A DNA stretch of 6,993 nt from Candidatus Egaibacter danicus. GTDB lineage: Bacteria > Pseudomonadota > Gammaproteobacteria > Burkholderiales > Burkholderiaceae. The translations under genes were made by a program, and so were the position numbers. A model generated the notes under the pieces. It saw only the letters and a list, made by a program, of their open reading frames with translations. It was not told the DNA's origin and searched no databases. The DNA is taken from NCBI GenBank assembly GCA_011391115.1, contig JAABRC010000101.1, positions 1-6,993 of the forward strand. Reading direction: 5' to 3'. The stretch's first letter is position 1. Every line of letters begins with the position of its first letter. Positions 1 to 6,050 of this stretch are shown piece by piece.

Positions 1-45
1 GCCAGCCCTCGTCCAATATGCGCAAGCAGCTATAAAAATAATAGC
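1..45 (+). repeat. Interspersed repeat copy 1 (left end outside window)
   Basis: These 45 bases align without gaps to 4553-4597, with 35 of 45 positions identical. Both copies end in an AT-rich hairpin; here it is GCTAT (29-33), a 7-base A-rich loop and ATAGC (41-45). Both also share CCAGCCCT near the left side and ATGCG in the middle. The left part lies beyond the window. The copy ends two bases before the ATG of the hydrolase gene, so it occupies the whole visible upstream region. Similar elements are, to my recollection, frequent between genes in Comamonadaceae genomes; that attribution comes from memory and was not searched. Confidence 0.7.
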
Positions 46-47
46 AA

Positions 48-590
48 ATGAATTCTTCCAACGTTTTACTGTTACCCGGCTGGCAAAATTCCGGCCCGCG
101 CCATTGGCAAAGTCTGTGGGAGCGTGAACATGGTTACACGCGGGTGGACCAGCACGACTGGATGCGCCCGCGCCGCGGCGACTGGATCGCACGGCTGGAG
201 GAGGTGCTGCTGGCGCAGACCGGGCCCGCCGTGCTGGTGGCCCACAGCCTGGGCTGTCTGCTGGTAGCCGCGTGGGCCGCGCATTCCAGCAATACCCACC
301 TGGTCAAATGCGCATTTCTGGTCGCGCCGGGAGATGCCGAACGCGAGGAAATGCGTCCTGTGCTGCCCAGCTGGTCGCCTATTCCCATGCAACGGCTGCC
401 TTTCAGCAGCGTGCTGCTGGGCAGCCAGTCAGACCCGTATTGCACGTTTGAGCGTGCGCGCACACTGGCCAGCGCCTGGGGTTCTTCATTTGTGGACTGC
501 GGAAGGGTGGGTCATATCAACGCCGACTCGGGTCTGGATTTGTGGCCGCAGGGGCATGCCATGCTGCAGCAGTTGCAGCAAAACCCCTGA
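48..590 (+). CDS. RBBP9/YdeN-family alpha/beta serine hydrolase
   Basis: This 180-residue protein has the compact single-domain alpha/beta hydrolase layout of the RBBP9/YdeN family. The N-terminal signature LLLPGWQNSGPRHW (residues 7-20) is the family's beta-1/oxyanion region. The nucleophile elbow is A-H-S-L-G with Ser67. The acid is Asp129 in SQSDPY, and the base is His156 in GRVGHIN, so a full Ser-Asp-His triad is visible. There is no signal peptide, so it should be cytoplasmic. Its natural substrate is unknown; family members are small serine hydrolases. ATG at 48 is chosen because the conserved motif begins only six residues later, although no Shine-Dalgarno sequence precedes it and the repeat abuts it. 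The stop lies 28 bp before parB. A hydrolase between parA and parB is an arrangement I recall from Comamonadaceae, which suggests co-transcription but not necessarily a role in segregation. Confidence 0.93.
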   Translation: MNSSNVLLLPGWQNSGPRHWQSLWEREHGYTRVDQHDWMRPRRGDWIARLEEVLLAQTGPAVLVAHSLGCLLVAAWAAHSSNTHLVKCAFLVAPGDAEREEMRPVLPSWSPIPMQRLPFSSVLLGSQSDPYCTFERARTLASAWGSSFVDCGRVGHINADSGLDLWPQGHAMLQQLQQNP

Positions 591-618
591 AAAAAAAGAG
601 AAAGAGGACGACAACACC

Positions 619-1548
619 ATGGTTACCAAAAAACCCAAGGGCCTGGGCCGCGGACTGGAGGCTCTGCTCGGCCCCACGGTTGATGACAGCGCTGCCAGTA
701 CGTCTGCCAATAACCCGGGTTTGCCAGCCTCCCTGTTATTGGGCGACATGGTGCCCGGCCAGTATCAGCCCCGCACGCGCATGGATGAAGGTGCGCTGTA
801 CGAGCTGGCCGAGTCCATCAAGGCCCAAGGCATCATGCAGCCGATTCTGGTGCGGCGCCTGAACAGTGGTGCGAACAGCGGCAAATACGAAATCATCGCC
901 GGTGAGCGACGCTTCCGGGCCGCCCGCCTGGCGGGGCTGGACAGCGTGCCGGTGCTGGTGCGCGACGTGCCGGACGAAGCCGCCGCCGCCATGGCGCTGA
1001 TTGAAAACATCCAGCGCGAAGACCTGAACCCGCTGGAAGAAGCCCAGGGCCTGCAGCGTTTGATCAAGGAGTTTGGGCTCACTCACGAACTGGCCGCGCA
1101 GGCTGTCGGGCGCTCCCGCAGTGCCGCCAGCAACCTGCTGCGCCTGCTCAATCTGGCGGAGCCGGTGCAGACCATGCTGATGGCGGGCGACCTGGACATG
1201 GGCCATGCCCGTGCCCTGCTGGCACTGGACCGTGCCACCCAGATCACGGCTGCCAGCCAGATCACGGCGCGCAAGATGTCGGTGCGCGAGGCCGAGGGGC
1301 TGGTTAAAAAGCTCAGCGCCGAATTCACGCTGACCTCGACCAAACCAAAAAAAGAAAAGTCGCGCGACCTCAAACGCGTGGAAGAAGAGCTGTCGGATCT
1401 GCTGATGGCGCAGGTGGAGGTGCGGGTCAAGAAACGCGTCAAGCGTGCGGGTCGCATGGAAGAGATGGGCGAGCTGAGCATCCAGTTTGGTTCGCTCGAC
1501 GAGCTCAACGGCTTGATCGACAAGCTCTCCAGCGGCGCCACACGCTGA
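619..1548 (+). CDS. parB: Chromosome-partitioning protein ParB (Spo0J/ParB CTPase)
   Basis: A 309-residue ParB of normal chromosomal length. ParB loads at parS as a CTP-dependent sliding clamp and, with the ParA ATPase, segregates the origin region. Residues 4-18 (KKPKGLGRGLEALLG) form the Lys/Arg-rich N-terminal motif that contacts ParA. The ParB/Srx CTP-binding domain follows (about 40-140), with QPR at 50-52, GERRFRA at 95-101 and ENIQRED at 129-135. A helix-turn-helix for parS recognition spans about 155-176 (AVGRSRSAASNLLRLL), and the C-terminal dimerisation region ends at residue 309. The frame is open from further upstream, but ATG 619 is the correct start because the conserved N-terminus begins there. 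A purine-rich stretch (594-608, with AGAGG) can act as its ribosome binding site. It lies 28 bp after the hydrolase and 16 bp before the methyltransferase, consistent with one operon. All key CTPase and HTH motifs look intact. Confidence 0.97.
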   Translation: MVTKKPKGLGRGLEALLGPTVDDSAASTSANNPGLPASLLLGDMVPGQYQPRTRMDEGALYELAESIKAQGIMQPILVRRLNSGANSGKYEIIAGERRFRAARLAGLDSVPVLVRDVPDEAAAAMALIENIQREDLNPLEEAQGLQRLIKEFGLTHELAAQAVGRSRSAASNLLRLLNLAEPVQTMLMAGDLDMGHARALLALDRATQITAASQITARKMSVREAEGLVKKLSAEFTLTSTKPKKEKSRDLKRVEEELSDLLMAQVEVRVKKRVKRAGRMEEMGELSIQFGSLDELNGLIDKLSSGATR

Positions 1549-1564
1549 GCCACGACGCCGGCCC

Positions 1565-2305
1565 ATGGCTGCCGCCCGACTGTCCAGCCGACTGATCTGG
1601 CCGCTGCCGGCGCTGCTGGCCTGGGGTTGTGCCTGGGTTGTCTTTCTGCTGTTGCAGCGCACGGATTTGCCCAGCCTGGCGTCCCTGCTGCTGGCCTGCC
1701 TGTTGGGCGTGGGGTTCAGCGTGCTGGGTGGTACCACGATGCGTCGCGTCATCATCGGCGCGGGATTTCCGCTGTCGCTCGCAGCGTCTGGCATGGCGCA
1801 TGTACCCGCCTGGAGCTGGCTGCTGCCGCTGGGGGTGTTGCTGCTGATTTATCCGCTGAATGCCTGGCGAGATGCCCCGGTATTTCCGACTCCCCGCAAC
1901 GCGCTGCGGGACCTGGGCAAACAGGCGCCGCTACGGGACAACGCGCTGGTTCTGGACGCCGGCTGCGGTCTGGGCGACGGGCTCAAAGCCTTGCGGCTGA
2001 GCTACCCCACTGCGCAACTTCACGGACTGGAATGGAGCTGGCCATTGCGGGCGGCTTGCGCCCTGCGTTGCCCGTGGGCGCGGGTGCGTCAGGGTGACAT
2101 CTGGCGTGCCGACTGGAGCCCTTACGACATGGTGTACCTGTTCCAGCGGCCGGAGAGCATGGCGCGTGCGGCGGCAAAGGCCAGGGCCGACATGCGCAGC
2201 GGCGCCTGGCTGGTCAGCCTGGAGTTCGAAGTCAAAAGCATGACGCCCAAAGCCCGGCTCCAGTCGCCGGACGGACGGCCGGTATGGGTGTACCAAATGG
2301 CCTGA
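1565..2305 (+). CDS. Membrane-anchored class I SAM-dependent methyltransferase
   Basis: A 246-residue protein in two parts. The N-terminal ~100 residues are strongly hydrophobic, with about four predicted membrane segments (roughly 11-30, 36-57, 62-78 and 82-98) separated by short polar turns such as TMRR (58-61). The C-terminal part is a Rossmann methyltransferase core. Motif I is LDAGCGLGDG (130-139) and the acidic residue after strand 2 is Glu156 in GLEWSW. A GDIW segment follows, then strand 4 YDMVYLFQRPESM and strand 5 AWLVSLEFEV. I infer that it is held in the inner membrane with the catalytic domain in the cytoplasm. No substrate can be named. The core is short but complete enough to include strands 1-7. 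No clear Shine-Dalgarno precedes ATG 1565. The 16-bp gap after parB suggests translational or transcriptional coupling. Confidence 0.85.
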   Translation: MAAARLSSRLIWPLPALLAWGCAWVVFLLLQRTDLPSLASLLLACLLGVGFSVLGGTTMRRVIIGAGFPLSLAASGMAHVPAWSWLLPLGVLLLIYPLNAWRDAPVFPTPRNALRDLGKQAPLRDNALVLDAGCGLGDGLKALRLSYPTAQLHGLEWSWPLRAACALRCPWARVRQGDIWRADWSPYDMVYLFQRPESMARAAAKARADMRSGAWLVSLEFEVKSMTPKARLQSPDGRPVWVYQMA

Positions 2306-2329
2306 CGGCGCCAGAAAACCCGGTAACAT
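2302..2329 (+). promoter_or_regulatory. Weak candidate promoter for the REC-HD-GYP gene
   Basis: CTGACG (2302-2307) and TAACAT (2324-2329) each match four of six bases of the sigma-70 -35 and -10 consensus and are separated by 16 bp. They overlap the last codon and stop of the methyltransferase gene and lie 21 bp before the next ATG. The gap 2306-2350 shows no terminator-like hairpin, so read-through from the parB operon is equally possible. Confidence 0.2.
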
Positions 2330-2350
2330 GCCGTTCAAACAACGTGCGCC

Positions 2351-3442
2351 ATGAACGAACAACAACACGCCCGGGGACGAACGATCCTGATCGTTGACGA
2401 CATTGCGTCCAGCCGGGCATCCCTGTCCCTGTTGCTGCGTGATGACTACCACGTCGAGCTGGCCGAAGACGGTGCCAAAGCAATCACGGTGTCTGCGTCG
2501 GCCCATCCGCCAGACCTGATTTTGATGAATGCCAACATGCCCGTACTGGACGGGTATGAGGTCTGTCGTCGTCTGAAGGCCAATCCACTGACGCAGGGCA
2601 TCCCGGTGGTTTTTCTGCTGGCGGCCCATGATCTGGAGCGCGAAGCGCGCTGTTTTGAAATGGGCGGTTCTGACTACATCATTCAGCCGTTTGTGCCCGT
2701 AACGGTGCGTGCCCGGGTCCGGACGCAGCTGGCGCTGAAAGCCAGCGCGACGGCCGAGGCGGTCACCATTTTTGCGCTGACGTCGCTTGCGGAAACGCGG
2801 GACTCCGACACCGGCAACCATATCCTGCGCACGCAAAATTATGTGAAGTGTCTGGCACAGCGCCTTCAGGCCAACCCCAAGTTTGCTGCGGTGCTGACCC
2901 ATCAATACATCGCCACGCTGTTCAGGTCAGTGCCGCTGTACGACATGGGCTCCATCGGCATTCCGGACCGCATCCTGCTCAAGCCGGGGGGCCTGACCAC
3001 GGCCGAGTTTGACATCATGAAAACCCACACCACGCTGGGACGGGACGCTATCGACAACGCGGAGAAAACACTGGGCTCGGGTGCTGCGTTTCTCTCCGTT
3101 GCCAAGGAGATGGTGTATTCCCATCAGGAAAAGTGGGACGGCAGCGGCTACCCGCAAGGCCTGGCAGGTGAGCAGATTCCGGTTTCAGCCAGACTGATGG
3201 CCATTGCCGATGTTTATGACGCGCTCATCAGCCCGCGGGTCTACAAGGAGGGTTTGCCCCACGACAAGGCCGTGCAGGTCATCTTCCAGTCCCGGGCCAG
3301 CCACTTTGACCCCGACATGGTTGACGCTTTCATTGAAATCCAGGACGATTTCCATGCGGTGGCGCAGCGCTATGCCGACACCGATGTGGATTTGCAGAAA
3401 AAGATCGAATATTTGGCAAATGCCATTGCTGAAAATCCCTGA
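2351..3442 (+). CDS. Degenerate response regulator: pseudo-receiver plus altered HD-GYP domain
   Basis: A 363-residue protein with the REC-HD-GYP architecture of RpfG-like cyclic-di-GMP phosphodiesterases. In the receiver (about 10-128) the acidic pair Asp16-Asp17 is present, but the phospho-acceptor position reads LMNANMP, giving Asn60. The switch Thr is Leu90 and the conserved Lys is Gln112 (YIIQPF), so Asp phosphorylation is not expected. In the HD-GYP domain (about 137-340) the expected LHDIGK reads LYDMGS, with Tyr197 replacing the HD His and Ser201 the Lys. ETGNH reads DTGNH (Asp153, His157). HHE reads HQE (His258, Gln259), while His226, Asp287 and DGSGYP (263-268) remain. Normal cyclic-di-GMP hydrolysis is therefore doubtful. 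The frame is intact and full length, so this is not simple decay. It may act as a binding or scaffold protein. The start ATG lacks a clear Shine-Dalgarno. It lies 58 bp before a CsgG-like gene. Confidence 0.9.
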   Translation: MNEQQHARGRTILIVDDIASSRASLSLLLRDDYHVELAEDGAKAITVSASAHPPDLILMNANMPVLDGYEVCRRLKANPLTQGIPVVFLLAAHDLEREARCFEMGGSDYIIQPFVPVTVRARVRTQLALKASATAEAVTIFALTSLAETRDSDTGNHILRTQNYVKCLAQRLQANPKFAAVLTHQYIATLFRSVPLYDMGSIGIPDRILLKPGGLTTAEFDIMKTHTTLGRDAIDNAEKTLGSGAAFLSVAKEMVYSHQEKWDGSGYPQGLAGEQIPVSARLMAIADVYDALISPRVYKEGLPHDKAVQVIFQSRASHFDPDMVDAFIEIQDDFHAVAQRYADTDVDLQKKIEYLANAIAENP

Positions 3443-3500
3443 GAATTCGGGTTCAGGCCAAGGCACTACTCACTCACCAACAATACATTGAGGAACAGTC

Positions 3501-4508
3501 ATGTCAACACCATCGCCCCGTTTTTCCCTGTCTGCCATCGCCGCTGCGCTGCTTGCCGCTGGCGCTTTGGTCGCACCCCAGTTATCCCAGGCCCAAACGC
3601 TCGGTGGAGCCAGTGGTCCGGCCGGGGACGCCACCAAGGTTGAAAAATGTGATGCACCCAAGGGCACGCTGGCCGTGGTGGAGCCGCAAGACGCGGTGTT
3701 GCAGGCGCTGCTGCGCATTGGCCTGCAGTCGCCCACCGGCATGATTCGCCTGATCGTCCAGCAATCCAACTGCTTCCAGATTGTGGAGCGCGGCGCGGCT
3801 TTCCAGAACCTGATGCAGGAGCGCGCGCTGGCTGCAGACGGCCAGATGCAGGGCGGCCAGAACGTGGGCAAGGGCCAGATGGTGGCAGCTGATTTTGTGG
3901 TGACGCCCAGCGTGGTGTTCTCCAACCCCAACGCCGGTGGCGTGGGCGGTGGCCTGGCCGGTTTTGGCGGCGCGCTGGGTTTGTTTGGCGCAATTGCCGG
4001 CGGCCTGAAATTCAAGGAAGCACAAACCTCGATGACCATGGCAGACACCCGCTCGGGCATTCAGGTGGCGGCAGCTGAGGGCAGTGCCCAGAAGACTGAC
4101 TTCAACATCGGCGCGGTGCTGTTTGGTGGCGGCGGTGGTGCGGCGCTGGGCGGCTACACCAGCACGGCCGAGGGCAAGATTGTGTCGGCCTCGTTCCTCG
4201 ACAACTGGAACAAGATCGTGTTGACCATCCGCGACAACCCCTCACTGATTCAGGCCAAAGGCAGCGCAGCCAGCCAGGCCAATGCCGCGGGCAGCGTGAA
4301 GGCGGGCGCGGGCAACGCCGGTGATGTGTACCTGCCCAAGATTGCCGGTGTCAAAGCCTACAAAAACGCCGCCGAGGGCGCGGTGGTGGCCACCTTGAGC
4401 AAGACCGACGAAGTGATCTTCGAAGGCGAAGAAAAAGACGGCTTCATGAAGGTCGAGACCGGCAAAGGCACAGGCTGGGTCAAGGCCATCATGATGCGCA
4501 AGCAATAG
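3501..4508 (+). CDS. Secreted CsgG/HfaB-like protein with C-terminal SH3-like domain
   Basis: A 335-residue exported protein. A Sec signal peptide (1-31, hydrophobic core AIAAALLAAGALVA) ends in SQA-Q, a type I cleavage site; there is no lipobox Cys. Residues ~55-245 resemble the CsgG/HfaB family: GTLAVVEPQ, then SNCFQIVERGAAFQNLMQE (89-107), AADFVVTPSVVF (129-140), ADTRSGIQV (181-189) and YTSTAEGKIVSASFLDNW (219-236). CsgG forms the curli export pore in the outer membrane. Here two Gly-rich stretches (145-169 and 204-218, including GGGGG) interrupt the fold. After an Ala/Gly-rich linker (253-274), residues 276-333 look like a bacterial SH3 domain ending in GKGTGWVKAIMM. Cys50 and Cys91 could form a disulfide. 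A good Shine-Dalgarno, GAGGA (3490-3494), sits six bases before the ATG. No curli subunit genes are visible nearby, so a curli role is not supported. Confidence 0.8.
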   Translation: MSTPSPRFSLSAIAAALLAAGALVAPQLSQAQTLGGASGPAGDATKVEKCDAPKGTLAVVEPQDAVLQALLRIGLQSPTGMIRLIVQQSNCFQIVERGAAFQNLMQERALAADGQMQGGQNVGKGQMVAADFVVTPSVVFSNPNAGGVGGGLAGFGGALGLFGAIAGGLKFKEAQTSMTMADTRSGIQVAAAEGSAQKTDFNIGAVLFGGGGGAALGGYTSTAEGKIVSASFLDNWNKIVLTIRDNPSLIQAKGSAASQANAAGSVKAGAGNAGDVYLPKIAGVKAYKNAAEGAVVATLSKTDEVIFEGEEKDGFMKVETGKGTGWVKAIMMRKQ

Positions 4509-4520
4509 GAACCAGACCAT

Positions 4521-4550
4521 CCAATTTGATCAAAATAATGATCAAATTGG
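4521..4550. terminator. Perfect 12-bp inverted repeat between convergent genes, candidate bidirectional terminator
   Basis: CCAATTTGATCA (4521-4532) and TGATCAAATTGG (4539-4550) are exact reverse complements around a 6-base loop AAATAA. The structure starts 12 bp after the stop of the CsgG-like gene and lies downstream of the minus-strand oxidase, where a shared terminator is expected. The stem is AT-rich and no T-run follows on either strand, so a classical intrinsic terminator is not proven. The right arm is also the start of the interspersed repeat. Confidence 0.45.
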
Positions 4551-4597
4551 CCTCCAGCCCTTGTCGGTTATGCGTGAACAGCTATAAAAACTATAGC
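4539..4597 (+). repeat. Interspersed repeat copy 2
   Basis: This fuller copy starts with TGATCAAATTGGCCTCCAG and ends with the hairpin GCTATA-AAAAC-TATAGC (4581-4597). Its last 45 bases (4553-4597) align without gaps to positions 1-45. The right end runs into the minus-strand oxidase gene, whose TAG stop (4591-4593) lies within the terminal hairpin. The boundary on the left is set by resemblance to elements I remember from related genomes, because copy 1 is cut by the window edge; the unit could begin a few bases earlier. Confidence 0.68.
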
Positions 4598-6015
4598 GAA
4601 AAGATTTTCCCGGGGTTCATGATGTTCTTCGGGTCCAGCGCGCGTTTGATGGTGCGCATCATGTCCACGGCACCCACACCCGCCTCGGTCACCAGAAAAT
4701 CCATCTTGTGCAGGCCCACGCCGTGTTCGCCGGTGCAGGTGCCTTCCAGGCTCAGCGCACGCGTCACCAGCTGGTGATTCAGCGCCTCGGCCACTTCACG
4801 CTCCTTCGGCAGGTTGGGGTCCAGCAGGTAGCCGAAGTGGAAGTTGCCATCGCCCACGTGGCCGACCAGAAAGTAAGGAATGCCGCTGGCGTCTGCCTCA
4901 GCTACCGAGTCCAGCAGGCAGTCGGCCAGTTTGCTGATGGGCACACAGGTGTCGGTTGAAATCACACGGCAGCCGGGTTTGGACTGCACGGCGGCAAAGT
5001 AGGCGTTGTGCCGCGCGGTCCACAGCCGGGTACGTTCTTCGGGCGTCTCCGCCCACTCAAAGGCGTTGCCACCCAGGTCGCTGGCGAGTTCCTGCACGGT
5101 TTGCGCCTGCTCTTTCACGCTGGCGGGCGAGCCGTGGAATTCCATCAGCAGCATGGGCTCTTCGCGCAGGCCCAATTTGGCGTACGTGTTCACCATGCGC
5201 ACGGTGTTTTTGTCGATCAGCTCCACACGTGCAATCGGTACGCCCAGCTGGATAACCTGAATCGTGGTGCGCACGGCCGCCTCAATGCTGGGGAACGAGC
5301 AGATGGCGGCTGACACGGCTTCGGGCAGTGGATAGATTTTGAGCGTGATCTCGGTCATCACCCCCAGCGTGCCTTCGCTGCCGACCATCAGTCGCGTCAG
5401 GTCGTAGCCCGCACTTGATTTCTTGGCGCGGGTGCCGGTGCGGATCACGGAGCCATCGGCCGTCACCACCTCCAGCGCCAGCACGTTTTCGCGCATGGTG
5501 CCGTAACGCACGGCGTTGGTGCCGCTGGCGCGTGTGGCCGCCATGCCACCGATCGACGCATCAGCGCCGGGGTCAATCGGGAAAAACAGGCCCGTGCTCT
5601 TGATCTCTTCATTGAGCTGCTTGCGCGTGACGCCGGGCTGCACGGTTACGGTCAAATCTTCGGCATTGATGCTCAGCACCTTGTTCATGCGACTCACGTC
5701 GATACTGATGCCGCCCTGCACCGCCAGCAAGTGGCCTTCCAGAGACGAGCCCACGCCAAAGGGGATCACCGGCACGTTGTAGTCGCCCGCCAGCTTCACG
5801 GCGTCCGCCACATCGCGGGTGGATTCGGCAAAGATCACGGCCGATGGCGGCGGTGCGGAGAACGACGACTCATCGCGCCCGTGCTGCTCACGCACCACCA
5901 GCGCGGTGGAGCAGTTGGCGACAAAGCGGGCTTTCAGGGCGTCGATCAGGGCCTGTGGCGTGGCGCGCTGGTTGATTTCAGGGAGCAGGTGGGCGGTTTG
6001 GGCAGGAGCATTCAT
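4591..6015 (-). CDS. FAD-linked oxidase, D-lactate dehydrogenase (cytochrome)/GlcD type
   Basis: A 474-residue flavoprotein of the vanillyl-alcohol oxidase superfamily, of usual length for bacterial D-lactate dehydrogenases (cytochrome) and GlcD-like oxidases. These oxidise D-2-hydroxy acids to 2-keto acids and pass electrons to the respiratory chain. The FAD-binding domain (about 55-235) shows PFGVGSSLEGH (85-95), VQPGVTRKQLNEE, then IDPGADASIGGMAATRASG and MVGSEGTLGVMTEI. The C-terminal substrate domain has GHVGDGNFH (385-393), CTGEHGVG (427-434) and NPGKI (467-471). The SSLEGH form resembles D-lactate enzymes, but the substrate cannot be fixed from sequence. The frame extends to a GTG at 6081, yet ATG 6015 (MNAPAQTAH) is preferred: a weak CGGAAA precedes it and the extra 22 residues look non-conserved. 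The last codons (Ser-Leu-stop) come from the interspersed repeat. No signal peptide is seen. It is transcribed divergently from the response regulator. Confidence 0.93.
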   Translation of the reverse strand: MNAPAQTAHLLPEINQRATPQALIDALKARFVANCSTALVVREQHGRDESSFSAPPPSAVIFAESTRDVADAVKLAGDYNVPVIPFGVGSSLEGHLLAVQGGISIDVSRMNKVLSINAEDLTVTVQPGVTRKQLNEEIKSTGLFFPIDPGADASIGGMAATRASGTNAVRYGTMRENVLALEVVTADGSVIRTGTRAKKSSAGYDLTRLMVGSEGTLGVMTEITLKIYPLPEAVSAAICSFPSIEAAVRTTIQVIQLGVPIARVELIDKNTVRMVNTYAKLGLREEPMLLMEFHGSPASVKEQAQTVQELASDLGGNAFEWAETPEERTRLWTARHNAYFAAVQSKPGCRVISTDTCVPISKLADCLLDSVAEADASGIPYFLVGHVGDGNFHFGYLLDPNLPKEREVAEALNHQLVTRALSLEGTCTGEHGVGLHKMDFLVTEAGVGAVDMMRTIKRALDPKNIMNPGKIFSL

Positions 6016-6050
6016 GGGGTTTCCGGTTGGCGCTATTTTGGGTGTTTTGT

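Noticed and set aside
334..618. Extension of the ParB frame upstream to ATG 334
   Set aside because: It would overlap most of the hydrolase gene in another frame, and the extra residues are Cys/Arg-rich without ParB similarity; the conserved ParB N-terminus begins at 619.
1239..1268. Direct repeat CCAGATCACGGC, twice with an 18-bp period, inside parB
   Set aside because: It encodes Q-I-T-A twice in frame within a helical region where ParB relatives have similar but not identical residues; it is most likely coincidental codon use.
736..1794. Long minus-strand open frame (352 codons) opposite parB
   Set aside because: It lies antisense to an unmistakable parB, shows no recognisable domain, has low-complexity His/Gln/Arg-rich composition, and is typical of spurious frames in GC-rich coding DNA.
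1931..2905. Long minus-strand open frame (324 codons) opposite the methyltransferase and REC-HD-GYP genes
   Set aside because: It spans the antisense of two well-supported genes and their gap, and has no family motifs.
4526..4777. Plus-strand frame of 83 codons after the CsgG-like gene
   Set aside because: It starts in the palindrome and repeat and runs antisense through the oxidase 3' end, with no motif or ribosome binding site.
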